From: Pseudomonas sp. RIT-562
GTDB taxonomy: Bacteria > Pseudomonadota > Gammaproteobacteria > Pseudomonadales > Pseudomonadaceae
NCBI RefSeq assembly: GCF_026241895.1
Contig: NZ_JAPJIV010000015.1
Coordinates: 98,323-162,322, forward strand
Reading direction: 5' to 3'
DNA length: 64,000 nucleotides
Position 1 is the first letter of the stretch. The number at the start of each line of letters is the position of its first letter. The notes under the pieces are model-generated. The model was given only the letters and a program-made list of their open reading frames with translations, had not been told where the DNA came from and ran no database searches. The translations under genes and the position numbers were made by a program. Shown piece after piece: positions 27,239 to 35,717 of the stretch.

Positions 27239-27457
27239 TTAGCGAGCGCGGTAAGTAATGCGCCCTTTGCTCAAGTCATAGGGCGTCAGCTCGACGCGCA
27301 CTTTGTCACCGGTAAGAATACGGATGTAGTTCTTGCGCATCTTGCCGGAGATATGCGCGGTTACGACGTGCCCATTTTCCAACTCCACACGAAACATGGT
27401 GTTGGGCAGGGTGTCGACGACAGTGCCTTCCATTTCGAAGCTGTCTTCTTTCGACAT
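27239..27457 (-). CDS. infA: Translation initiation factor IF-1
   Basis: 72-residue S1/OB-fold protein that binds the ribosomal A site during initiation. The conserved [13 protein letters not shown] start, [16 protein letters not shown] and [14 protein letters not shown] are all present. The frame is open 22 codons further but nothing there is conserved. It sits between clpA and bpt, as in other pseudomonads. Confidence 0.97.
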
Positions 27458-27521
27458 GCAGTAAAGCCCTCGGTGTCCAATGAATGGCCCGGTGCAACTG
27501 CGCCAGGCAAAAGCGGCGTGC

Positions 27522-27551
27522 ATTGTGCCCGAAAAATGGTGTTTACGCCAA
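27522..27551 (-). promoter_or_regulatory. Putative sigma-70 promoter of infA
   Basis: On the minus strand TTGGCG-N18-CACAAT lies about 65 nt upstream of the infA start, between bpt and infA. Each box matches 4 or 5 of 6 consensus bases. Confidence 0.4.
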
Positions 27552-27568
27552 GGGGTTTAGGGTTTGCT

Positions 27569-28276
27569 CTAACTTAGAAGAACCCAGCGCTGGTTAATCA
27601 GCAGTTCGATGGGCCGATATTGCGTCTTGTAACTCATTTTTTTGCAGTTTTTTATCCAGTAGCCCAGGTACACCGCATCCAGCCCCAGGCGCCGGGCTTC
27701 GGCGATTTGCCACAGGATGGCGTAGCGGCCGAGGCTGCGGCGCTCTTCGGCAGGTTCGTAAAAGGTGTAGACCGCCGACAGTCCATTGGGTAGCAAATCC
27801 GTGACCGCCACTGCCAGCAGCCGGCCGTCGCGACGAAATTCGTAGAAGCGCGAAAAAGGCAGGTCGCGTACCAGGAAAGTGGAAAACTGATCGCGGCTGG
27901 GCGGGTACATGTCGCCATCGGCGTGCCGTTGTTCGATGTAGCGCTGGTACAGATCGAAATATTCTTCACTGAACTGCGGCTTGGCCGGGCGCACCTGCAG
28001 ATCCAGGTTGCGTTTGAAAATGCGTTTCTGTTGGCGATTGGGCGCAAATTGCGCCACGGGGATGCGCGCGGGCACGCAGGCATTGCAATTCTGGCAATGC
28101 GGGCGGTAGAGGTGATCACCACTGCGCCGAAAACCCATCTCCGACAGGTCTGCGTAGACATGCACATCCATGGGCTGGCTAGGGTCGAGGAACAGGGTGG
28201 TGGCCTGCTCTTCGGGCAGATAACTGCAAGAGTGGGGCTGAGTGGCATAAAACTTCAAGCGCGCCAACTCGGTCAT
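27569..28276 (-). CDS. bpt: Aspartate/glutamate leucyltransferase Bpt
   Basis: Transfers leucine from Leu-tRNA to proteins with N-terminal Asp or Glu, making them ClpS substrates. 235 residues starting MTELARLKFYATQPHSCSYL; the Cys-rich RPHCQNCNACVPAR and the C-terminal GYWIKNCKKMSYKTQYRP are characteristic of the bacterial ATE/Bpt family. AGGG lies 6 nt before the ATG at 28276. The start is about 55 bp after aat, so the two transferases are probably co-transcribed. Confidence 0.95.
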   Translation of the reverse strand: MTELARLKFYATQPHSCSYLPEEQATTLFLDPSQPMDVHVYADLSEMGFRRSGDHLYRPHCQNCNACVPARIPVAQFAPNRQQKRIFKRNLDLQVRPAKPQFSEEYFDLYQRYIEQRHADGDMYPPSRDQFSTFLVRDLPFSRFYEFRRDGRLLAVAVTDLLPNGLSAVYTFYEPAEERRSLGRYAILWQIAEARRLGLDAVYLGYWIKNCKKMSYKTQYRPIELLINQRWVLLS

Positions 28277-28332
28277 GATCAACCCTCGGGGATAAACTTT
28301 AAATAAGTGTAAGCCAAGCGCGCGAAAGCCGC

Positions 28333-29013
28333 TCAGCAAACCCAACTGGCGCGGCTGGGTTGATCCAGGTGGCGCGCCAGGTAACCGGCGAATTCGCTGC
28401 GGGAAATCGCCCGGGCGCCAAGACTGTGCAAGTGGTCGGTGGGCATCTGGCAGTCGATCAACACAAAGCCCGAATCTTTCAGATGCCGCACCAGGGTGGC
28501 AAAGCCATATTTGGAGGCGTTATCGGCGCGGCTGAACATCGACTCGCCGAAAAACAGCTGTCCCATCGCCAGGCCATAAAGACCGCCGACCAGCACACCC
28601 TGGTCCCACACCTCCACCGAATGAGCGAAGCCGCGCTTGTGCAGTTCAAGGTACGCGTTCTGCATCGCGGTGGTGATCCAGGTGCCGTCGGCGTAATCGC
28701 GCGGCGCCGCGCAAGCCTGGATGACTGCGGCGAAATCCTGGTCGAAGCTCACCTGATAGCGCTGTTGACGCAGCAGTTTGTTCAGGCTGCGCGAGACATG
28801 CAGTTCGTCGGGAAACAGCACTGTGCGAGGGTCCGGCGACCACCAGAGAATCGGCTGGCCCTCGGAGAACCACGGGAAGCACCCATGGCGATAAGCCTGG
28901 ATCAGCCGATCGGCGGACAAGTCGCCGCCCGCCGCCAGGAGGCCGTTGGGGTCGCGCATCGCTCGTTCCAGCGGCGGGAAGGTCAGTGAGTTGCGTTGTA
29001 ACCAAGTCAGCAT
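28333..29013 (-). CDS. aat: Leucyl/phenylalanyl-tRNA-protein transferase Aat
   Basis: Adds Leu or Phe to proteins with N-terminal Lys or Arg, the companion of Bpt in the N-end rule. 226 residues from MLTWLQRNSLTFPPLERAM; family motifs are GLLAAGGDLS, HGCFPWFSEGQPILWWSPDPR and GGLYGLAMGQLFFGESMFS. The frame is open 49 codons further upstream, but the family begins at this Met. Confidence 0.96.
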   Translation of the reverse strand: MLTWLQRNSLTFPPLERAMRDPNGLLAAGGDLSADRLIQAYRHGCFPWFSEGQPILWWSPDPRTVLFPDELHVSRSLNKLLRQQRYQVSFDQDFAAVIQACAAPRDYADGTWITTAMQNAYLELHKRGFAHSVEVWDQGVLVGGLYGLAMGQLFFGESMFSRADNASKYGFATLVRHLKDSGFVLIDCQMPTDHLHSLGARAISRSEFAGYLARHLDQPSRASWVC

Positions 29014-29326
29014 GGCATCCAGGCTTTGCAGAAGGGGAGGGCGGTAGTGGGCGCGTGACCCACCCTCAAGTTTGCCGTCAAACGCTGAAAATGTCGTCGA
29101 TGTATTTTGCGCTGGTGCGTGGCCTCTTACTGCTGCTGCACCCCTGGGCTGCCTGTGCAACTCGGCGATGTGAATGTGGTCTTAGATGAATCCCTCATAA
29201 GCCTTTGTCACGAAAGACAATGCATGCTCAAATTGGACCGCAGGTCGCACGCCATTGGCTATGCTTGAAACTGCAGTTGCCAGCATGGCATCGGCCGTAC
29301 AAACCCGTACAATGCGGGGCTGCTAG
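29014..29326. other. Divergent spacer between aat and the ftsK region
   Basis: No gene, terminator or repeat was recognised. Weak promoter-like pieces occur (for example a TACAAT box near 29310), so this stretch should hold the promoters of aat and of the ftsK-lolA-rarA run, but none is convincing by eye. Confidence 0.3.
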
Positions 29327-29476
29327 ATGATGTTGAGCTTGCGCCGTATTTATAAAATGCGCGATGCAGTGTTAAAAGTAGTCCCGGTTGCGCCTATCAC
29401 CTTTTTTTGCCTGTCCGGATTGGGCAGTTTTATAGTCATTCAACAGATGGACGCGCCTCAGGCGCAGGAAAAGTAG
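29327..29476 (+). CDS. Possible 49-residue membrane protein upstream of ftsK
   Basis: ATG at 29327 with GGGG 7 nt upstream opens a 49-codon frame ending in TAG five bases before the ftsK start. The peptide begins MMLSLRRIYKMRDAV, then has one hydrophobic stretch (VVPVAPITFFCLSGLGSFIV) and a polar tail, the form of a single-pass membrane protein. Its end contains the ftsK Shine-Dalgarno (AGGAAAAG), which would couple the two. I do not recognise the family. It may be a leader peptide or chance. Confidence 0.35.
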   Translation: MMLSLRRIYKMRDAVLKVVPVAPITFFCLSGLGSFIVIQQMDAPQAQEK

Positions 29477-29480
29477 CGTT

Positions 29481-31892
29481 TTGAAGAAATCCACCGCAGC
29501 ACCTAAAACAGTCGTCGTTCCGCTCTGGCGGCAACAATTGCACTACCGACTCAAGGAAGGTGCATTGATCGCCATCGGTGCCTTGTGCCTGTTCCTGATG
29601 ATGGCCTTACTGACCTACGGCAAGGACGATCCGGGCTGGAGCCACAACAGCAAGATCGACGACGTGCAGAACTTCGGCGGTCCTGCCGGCTCCTACAGCG
29701 CCGATATCCTGTTCATGGTGCTGGGTTACTTCGCCTATATCTTTCCGCTGTTGCTCGCGGTCAAGGCCTACCAGATCTTCCGCCAGCGTCACCAGCCGTG
29801 GGAATGGAGCGGCTGGCTGTTTTCCTGGCGCCTGATTGGCCTGGTGTTCCTGGTGCTGTCGGGTGCGGCCCTGGCGCATATCCATTTCCATGCGGCCACC
29901 GGACTCCCGGCGGGTGCGGGTGGCGCGCTGGGTGAAAGCCTTGGCGACCTGGCCCGCAATGCGCTGAACATCCAGGGCAGTACCTTGCTGTTCATCGCGT
30001 TGTTCCTGTTCGGCCTGACCGTGTTCACCGACCTGTCGTGGTTCAAGGTGATGGACGTCACAGGCAAGATCACCCTCGACCTGTTCGAGCTGTTCCAGGG
30101 CGCCGCCAATCGCTGGTGGGCTGCCCGGGTGGAGCGCAAGCAACTGGTCGCGCAACTGCGTGAAGTCGACGACCGCGTGCATGACGTAGTGGCGCCGACC
30201 GTCACTGACAAGCGCGAGCAGGCCAAGGTCAAGGAGCGCCTGATCGAACGGGAGCAGGCCCTGAGCAAGCACATGTCGGACCGCGAGAAGCAGGTACCGC
30301 CGGTGATTGCCCCAGCGCCGCCCAAGCCGGCTGCGCCGAGCAAGCGAGTGGAAAAAGAGAAACAGGCGCCGTTGTTCGTCGACAGCGCCGTCGAAGGCAC
30401 CTTGCCGCCGATCTCGATCCTCGACCCGGCGGAAAAGAAACAACTCAATTATTCGCCCGAATCCCTGGCTGCGGTTGGCCACTTGCTGGAAATCAAGCTC
30501 AAGGAATTCGGCGTTGAAGTGTCGGTGGACTCGATTCACCCCGGCCCGGTCATTACCCGTTACGAAATCCAGCCGGCAGCCGGCGTCAAGGTCAGCCGCA
30601 TCTCCAACCTGGCCAAGGACCTTGCCCGCTCCCTCGCGGTGACCAGCGTGCGGGTCGTGGAAGTGATTCCGGGCAAGACCACCGTGGGTATCGAGATTCC
30701 GAACGAGGACCGCCAGATCGTGCGCTTCTCCGAAGTACTCTCGACCCCGGAATACGACAACTTCAAGTCACCGGTGACCTTGGCCCTGGGCCACGACATC
30801 GGTGGCAAGCCGGTGATCACCGACCTCGCGAAGATGCCGCACCTGCTGGTCGCCGGTACCACCGGTTCCGGTAAGTCCGTGGGCGTGAACGCAATGATCC
30901 TGTCGATCCTGTTCAAGTCTGGCCCGGAAGACGCCAAGCTGATCATGATCGACCCGAAGATGCTCGAACTGTCGATCTACGAAGGCATTCCGCACCTGCT
31001 GTGCCCGGTCGTTACCGACATGAAAGACGCCGCCAACGCCCTGCGCTGGAGCGTGGCGGAGATGGAGCGTCGCTACAAGCTGATGGCGAAGATGGGCGTA
31101 CGAAACTTGTCTGGCTTCAACGCCAAGGTCAAGGAAGCCCAGGATGCTGGCGAGCCGTTGACCGACCCGCTGTACAAACGCGAGAGCATTCACGATGAAG
31201 CGCCGCTGTTGACCAAGCTGCCGACCATTGTCGTGGTGGTCGACGAATTTGCCGACATGATGATGATCGTCGGCAAGAAGGTTGAAGAACTGATCGCTCG
31301 TATCGCCCAGAAAGCCCGTGCTGCCGGTATCCACCTGATCCTCGCGACTCAGCGTCCGTCGGTTGACGTGATCACCGGCCTGATCAAGGCCAACATCCCG
31401 ACGCGCATGGCGTTCCAGGTGTCGAGCAAGATCGACTCGCGGACCATCATCGACCAGGGCGGCGCCGAGCAACTGCTGGGCCATGGTGACATGTTGTACA
31501 TGCCGCCCGGCACCAGCCTGCCGATCCGCGTTCACGGCGCGTTCGTTTCCGATGACGAGGTTCATCGGGTGGTTGAAGCCTGGAAACTGCGCGGTGCGCC
31601 GGAATACAACGATGACATCCTGGCCGGTGTCGAAGAAGCTGGCAGCGGTTTTGAGAATGGCGGCGGTGGTGGCGGTGATGATGACGCAGAAACCGATGCG
31701 CTGTACGACGAAGCGGTGCAGTTCGTGCTGGAAAGCCGTCGTGCGTCCATCTCTGCGGTCCAGCGCAAGCTGAAGATCGGCTACAACCGCGCCGCGCGCA
31801 TGATCGAAGCCATGGAAATGGCCGGGGTCGTGACGTCCATGAATACCAACGGTTCCCGCGAAGTCCTGGCACCAGGCCCGGTTCGCGACTGA
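29481..31892 (+). CDS. ftsK: DNA translocase FtsK
   Basis: Septum-anchored DNA pump that clears the division site and activates XerCD at dif. 803 residues: four membrane helices in the first ~180, a short charged/proline linker, a RecA-like motor with Walker A G459-TTGSGKS-466, and a C-terminal winged helix (gamma, last ~65 residues) that reads KOPS. The start is a TTG preceded by AGGAAAA; the sequence MKKSTAAPKTVVVPLWRQQL fits other Pseudomonas FtsK. lolA follows in the same direction. Confidence 0.96.
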   Translation: MKKSTAAPKTVVVPLWRQQLHYRLKEGALIAIGALCLFLMMALLTYGKDDPGWSHNSKIDDVQNFGGPAGSYSADILFMVLGYFAYIFPLLLAVKAYQIFRQRHQPWEWSGWLFSWRLIGLVFLVLSGAALAHIHFHAATGLPAGAGGALGESLGDLARNALNIQGSTLLFIALFLFGLTVFTDLSWFKVMDVTGKITLDLFELFQGAANRWWAARVERKQLVAQLREVDDRVHDVVAPTVTDKREQAKVKERLIEREQALSKHMSDREKQVPPVIAPAPPKPAAPSKRVEKEKQAPLFVDSAVEGTLPPISILDPAEKKQLNYSPESLAAVGHLLEIKLKEFGVEVSVDSIHPGPVITRYEIQPAAGVKVSRISNLAKDLARSLAVTSVRVVEVIPGKTTVGIEIPNEDRQIVRFSEVLSTPEYDNFKSPVTLALGHDIGGKPVITDLAKMPHLLVAGTTGSGKSVGVNAMILSILFKSGPEDAKLIMIDPKMLELSIYEGIPHLLCPVVTDMKDAANALRWSVAEMERRYKLMAKMGVRNLSGFNAKVKEAQDAGEPLTDPLYKRESIHDEAPLLTKLPTIVVVVDEFADMMMIVGKKVEELIARIAQKARAAGIHLILATQRPSVDVITGLIKANIPTRMAFQVSSKIDSRTIIDQGGAEQLLGHGDMLYMPPGTSLPIRVHGAFVSDDEVHRVVEAWKLRGAPEYNDDILAGVEEAGSGFENGGGGGGDDDAETDALYDEAVQFVLESRRASISAVQRKLKIGYNRAARMIEAMEMAGVVTSMNTNGSREVLAPGPVRD

Positions 31893-31958
31893 TCGGATTT
31901 TTGCACGGGTGGCGTCCTGGGCGTCGCCCGCACTCCCACGAATATCAAGAGGACTCCC

Positions 31959-32582
31959 ATGCGTCTTATCCGCATGCTGTTGCTGCCGGTACTGGCTTTG
32001 ACCACGCTTTCGGCCCACGCCGATGACAAGGACGTGGCGCGCCTGACCCAACTCCTGGAAAAATCCCAGACGCTGAGCGCACGCTTCTCCCAGCTGACCC
32101 TGGATGGCGGCGGTACCCAATTGCAGGAAACTGCCGGGCAGATGTCCCTGCAACGCCCTGGCCTGTTCTACTGGCACACCGACGCACCGCAGGAACAGCT
32201 GATGGTTTCCGACGGCAAGAAAGTCTCCCTGTGGGACCCGGACCTGGAGCAGGTCACCATCAAGAACCTCGACCAGCGCCTGACCCAGACCCCGGCCCTA
32301 CTGCTGTCCGGTGACGTGTCCAAGATCAGCCAGAGCTTCGACATCAGCGCCAAGGAAGCCGGCGGCGTGATCGACTTCACTTTGAAGCCCAAGACCAAGG
32401 ACACGCTGTTCGACAGCCTGCGCCTATCGTTCCGCAACGGCCTGGTCAATGACATGCAACTGATCGACAGCGTCGGCCAGCGCACCAATATCCTGTTCAC
32501 CGGGGTGAAGGCCAACGAACCGATCCCGGCGTCCAAGTTCAAGTTCGACATCCCCAAAGGCGCCGATGTAATCCAGGAGTAA
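31959..32582 (+). CDS. lolA: Outer-membrane lipoprotein carrier protein LolA
   Basis: Periplasmic chaperone that carries lipoproteins from LolCDE to LolB. 207 residues with a signal peptide (MRLIRMLLLPVLALTTLSAHA) and the LolA fold: LEKSQTLSARFSQLTLDGGG, RPGLFYWHTDAPQEQLMVSDG and LWDPDLEQVTIKNLD. AGAGGA precedes the ATG by 6 nt. Located between ftsK and rarA as in most gamma-proteobacteria. Confidence 0.96.
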   Translation: MRLIRMLLLPVLALTTLSAHADDKDVARLTQLLEKSQTLSARFSQLTLDGGGTQLQETAGQMSLQRPGLFYWHTDAPQEQLMVSDGKKVSLWDPDLEQVTIKNLDQRLTQTPALLLSGDVSKISQSFDISAKEAGGVIDFTLKPKTKDTLFDSLRLSFRNGLVNDMQLIDSVGQRTNILFTGVKANEPIPASKFKFDIPKGADVIQE

Positions 32583-32593
32583 TGCAGTGCTCT

Positions 32594-32683
32594 TGTAGGA
32601 GTGAGCCTGCTCGCGATAGCGCCGGGCCAGTCAACATTGATGTTGAATGTAATGCCGTCATCGCGAGCAGGCTCACTCCTACA
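32594..32683. repeat. REP doublet, GTAGGAGTGAGCCTGCTCGCGA subfamily
   Basis: Two inverted units of the same subfamily about 46 bp apart in the lolA-rarA spacer. Confidence 0.92.
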
Positions 32684-32724
32684 GGGGTCTGCAGTGCCCA
32701 AGTAGCAAGGTTTCAGAGGTACTA

Positions 32725-34047
32725 ATGGACCTGTTCAGCAGCGCCCCGATAGCTCAACCCCTGGCCGCCCGCCTGCGTGCAGCCAATCTGGATGAGTACG
32801 TCGGCCAGGAACACCTGCTGGCTCGCGGCAAGCCTTTGCGCGAAGCCCTGGAGCAGGGTGCGCTGCATTCGATGATTTTCTGGGGCCCGCCGGGTGTGGG
32901 CAAGACTACCCTGGCGCGACTCCTGGCCGAGGTCTCGGACGCGCATTTCGAAACCGTCTCGGCGGTGCTCGCCGGCGTCAAGGAAATCCGTCAGGCGGTG
33001 GAGATCGCCAAGCAACAAGCCGGCCAGTACGGCAAGCGCACGATCCTGTTCGTCGATGAAGTGCATCGCTTCAACAAATCCCAGCAGGATGCATTCCTGC
33101 CGTATGTTGAAGACGGCACGCTGATTTTCATCGGCGCGACTACCGAAAACCCTTCATTCGAACTCAACAACGCCTTGCTGTCCCGGGCTCGCGTCTACGT
33201 GCTCAAAAGTCTCGACGAGGCGGCCCTGCGCAAACTGGTGCAGCGTGCGCTGACCGAGGAACGTGGTCTGGGCAAACGTCAGCTGAGCCTCAGTGACGAA
33301 GGCTTCCAGATGCTGCTGAGCGCCGCCGATGGCGATGGCCGGCGCCTGCTTAACCTGCTGGAAAACGCCTCGGACCTCGCAGAAGACCACAGCGAAATCG
33401 GCGTCGACCTGCTGCAAAGCCTGCTCGGTGATACCCGTCGGCGCTTCGACAAGGGTGGCGAAGCGTTTTACGATCAGATTTCCGCATTGCATAAATCCGT
33501 GCGCGGTTCCAACCCAGACGGTGCGCTGTACTGGTTCGCGCGCATGATCGACGGCGGTTGCGACCCCTTGTACCTGGCGCGGCGCGTAGTGCGCATGGCC
33601 AGCGAAGACATCGGCAACGCCGACCCCCGCGCCCTCAGCCTGTGCCTGGCAGCGTGGGAAGTGCAGGAGCGCCTGGGCAGTCCGGAAGGCGAGCTCGCCG
33701 TGGCCCAGGCCATCACCTACCTGGCCTGTGCGCCGAAAAGCAACGCGGTGTACATGGGCTTCAAGGCCGCGATGCGCAGCGCCACCGAACATGGCTCCCT
33801 GGAAGTGCCGCTGCACTTGCGCAACGCACCGACCAAGCTGATGAAACAGCTGGGCTATGGCGACGAATACCGTTATGCCCACGATGAGCCAGACGCTTAC
33901 GCCGCCGGCGAAGACTACTTCCCCGACGAGCTCGAGCCGCAGCCGTTCTACCAGCCAGTGCCCCGTGGCCTGGAGTTGAAGATCGGCGAGAAGCTCAATC
34001 ACCTGGCCCAACTTGATCGTCTGAGCCCCCGGCAGCGGAGAAAATAG
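32725..34047 (+). CDS. rarA: Replication-associated recombination protein RarA
   Basis: AAA+ ATPase (MgsA/RarA) acting at stalled replication forks. Walker A GPPGVGKT at 54-61, Walker B LFVDEVHRFNKSQQD, sensor FIGATTENPSFELN; the C-terminal tetramerisation domain follows. 440 residues. Its TAG stop shares one base with the GTG start of crcB. Confidence 0.95.
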   Translation: MDLFSSAPIAQPLAARLRAANLDEYVGQEHLLARGKPLREALEQGALHSMIFWGPPGVGKTTLARLLAEVSDAHFETVSAVLAGVKEIRQAVEIAKQQAGQYGKRTILFVDEVHRFNKSQQDAFLPYVEDGTLIFIGATTENPSFELNNALLSRARVYVLKSLDEAALRKLVQRALTEERGLGKRQLSLSDEGFQMLLSAADGDGRRLLNLLENASDLAEDHSEIGVDLLQSLLGDTRRRFDKGGEAFYDQISALHKSVRGSNPDGALYWFARMIDGGCDPLYLARRVVRMASEDIGNADPRALSLCLAAWEVQERLGSPEGELAVAQAITYLACAPKSNAVYMGFKAAMRSATEHGSLEVPLHLRNAPTKLMKQLGYGDEYRYAHDEPDAYAAGEDYFPDELEPQPFYQPVPRGLELKIGEKLNHLAQLDRLSPRQRRK

Positions 34048-34421
34048 TGATTGCACTGGTTATCGGCGTCTCGCTCGGCGGCATTGCCGGCACGTTGTTG
34101 CGCTTTGCCACCGGTAATTGGGTCAATGCAAATTGGCCGCGGCACTTCTATACCGCTACGCTGGCCGTTAATATCGTGGGCTGTCTGCTGATCGGCGTGT
34201 TGTACGGCCTGTTTCTGATACGCCCGGAAGTGCCAATTGAGGTGCGTGCCGGGTTGATGGTCGGCTTCCTTGGGGGGCTGACGACTTTTTCATCTTTTTC
34301 ACTGGATACGGTGCGCCTGCTGGAAAGCGGGCAAGTGTTGCTAGCCTTGGGCTATGCGGCCATCAGCGTATTCGGCGGGCTGCTCGCCACCTGGGCCGGC
34401 CTGTCCCTGACCAAACTTTGA
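34047..34421 (+). CDS. crcB: Fluoride ion channel CrcB/Fluc
   Basis: Small dual-topology membrane protein that exports fluoride. 124 residues, four hydrophobic helices, with GGIAGTLLRFATGNWV and the pore motif FLGGLTTFSSFSLD. It starts with GTG inside the rarA stop (TAGTG), with GGAGAAAATA just upstream, so translation is coupled to rarA. No fluoride riboswitch is seen, and none would fit because the leader is coding. Confidence 0.95.
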   Translation: MIALVIGVSLGGIAGTLLRFATGNWVNANWPRHFYTATLAVNIVGCLLIGVLYGLFLIRPEVPIEVRAGLMVGFLGGLTTFSSFSLDTVRLLESGQVLLALGYAAISVFGGLLATWAGLSLTKL

Positions 34422-34436
34422 TAACGAGAGACCGAC

Positions 34437-35717
34437 ATGCTCGATTCCAAACTGTTACGTAGCAACCTCCAGGACGTAGCGGACCGCCTGGCATCCCGTG
34501 GCTACGCCCTGGATGTTGCGCGCATCGAAGCGCTGGAAGAACAGCGCAAGACCGTCCAGACCCGCACCGAAGCACTGCAGGCTGAACGTAACGCGCGCTC
34601 CAAGTCCATCGGTCAGGCCAAGCAGCGCGGCGAAGACATCGCGCCGCTGATGGCGGACGTCGAGCGCATGGCCAACGAGCTGGGTGCCGGTAAAGTCGAA
34701 CTCGACGCCATTCAGACCGAGCTGGACTCGATCCTGCTGGGCATCCCCAACCTGCCGCACGAGTCCGTGCCGGTCGGCAAGGATGAAGACGACAACGTTG
34801 AAGTGCGCCGTTGGGGCACTCCGACCGCGTTCGATTTCCCGGTCCTGGACCACGTCGCCCTGGGCGAGAAGTTCGGCTGGCTGGATTTCGAAACCGCCGC
34901 CAAGCTGTCCGGCGCACGCTTCGCCCTGTTGCGCGGGCCGATTGCTCGTCTGCACCGCGCCCTGGCGCAATTCATGATCAACCTGCACACCAGCGAGCAT
35001 GGCTACGAAGAGGCCTATACGCCTTATCTGGTTCAGGCGCCGGCGTTGCAAGGCACCGGCCAGCTGCCGAAATTCGAGGAAGACCTGTTCAAGATCGCCC
35101 GCGAAGGCGAAGCGGACCTGTACCTGATCCCGACGGCCGAAGTGTCGCTGACCAACATCGTTGCCGGCGAAATCGTCGACTCGAAACTGCTGCCGATCAA
35201 GTTCGTCGCCCACACCCCATGCTTCCGCAGTGAAGCCGGCGCGTCGGGTCGCGACACCCGCGGCATGATCCGCCAGCACCAGTTCGACAAAGTCGAAATG
35301 GTCCAGATCGTCGAACCATCGACTTCCATGGAAGCGCTGGAAGGCCTGACCGCCAACGCCGAGAAAGTCCTGCAACTGCTCGAGCTGCCATATCGCACCC
35401 TGGCGCTGTGCACCGGCGACATGGGCTTCAGCGCGGTCAAGACCTACGACCTGGAAGTGTGGATCCCGAGCCAGGACAAATACCGCGAGATTTCGTCGTG
35501 CTCCAACTGTGGCGACTTCCAGGCCCGGCGCATGCAGGCGCGTTTCCGCAATCCGGAAACCGGCAAGCCTGAGCTGGTGCACACGCTCAACGGTTCCGGC
35601 CTGGCGGTCGGTCGTACGTTGGTTGCCGTGCTGGAAAACTACCAGCAGGCCGACGGTTCGATCCGCGTGCCGAACGTGCTGAAGCCGTACATGGGTGGCC
35701 TTGAGGTCATCGGCTAA
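34437..35717 (+). CDS. serS: Seryl-tRNA synthetase
   Basis: Class II synthetase, 426 residues: an N-terminal antiparallel coiled-coil arm (about 30-105) that grips tRNA-Ser, then the catalytic core with motif 2 in CFRSEAGASGRDTRGMIRQH and motif 3 in GSGLAVGRTLVAVLENYQ. A GAGAG stretch precedes the ATG. cysG starts immediately after the stop codon. Confidence 0.97.
   Translation: MLDSKLLRSNLQDVADRLASRGYALDVARIEALEEQRKTVQTRTEALQAERNARSKSIGQAKQRGEDIAPLMADVERMANELGAGKVELDAIQTELDSILLGIPNLPHESVPVGKDEDDNVEVRRWGTPTAFDFPVLDHVALGEKFGWLDFETAAKLSGARFALLRGPIARLHRALAQFMINLHTSEHGYEEAYTPYLVQAPALQGTGQLPKFEEDLFKIAREGEADLYLIPTAEVSLTNIVAGEIVDSKLLPIKFVAHTPCFRSEAGASGRDTRGMIRQHQFDKVEMVQIVEPSTSMEALEGLTANAEKVLQLLELPYRTLALCTGDMGFSAVKTYDLEVWIPSQDKYREISSCSNCGDFQARRMQARFRNPETGKPELVHTLNGSGLAVGRTLVAVLENYQQADGSIRVPNVLKPYMGGLEVIG

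Noticed and set aside
34047..34421. Fluoride riboswitch in front of crcB
   Set aside because: The region before crcB is the coding end of rarA and the start codons overlap, so there is no leader that could hold one.
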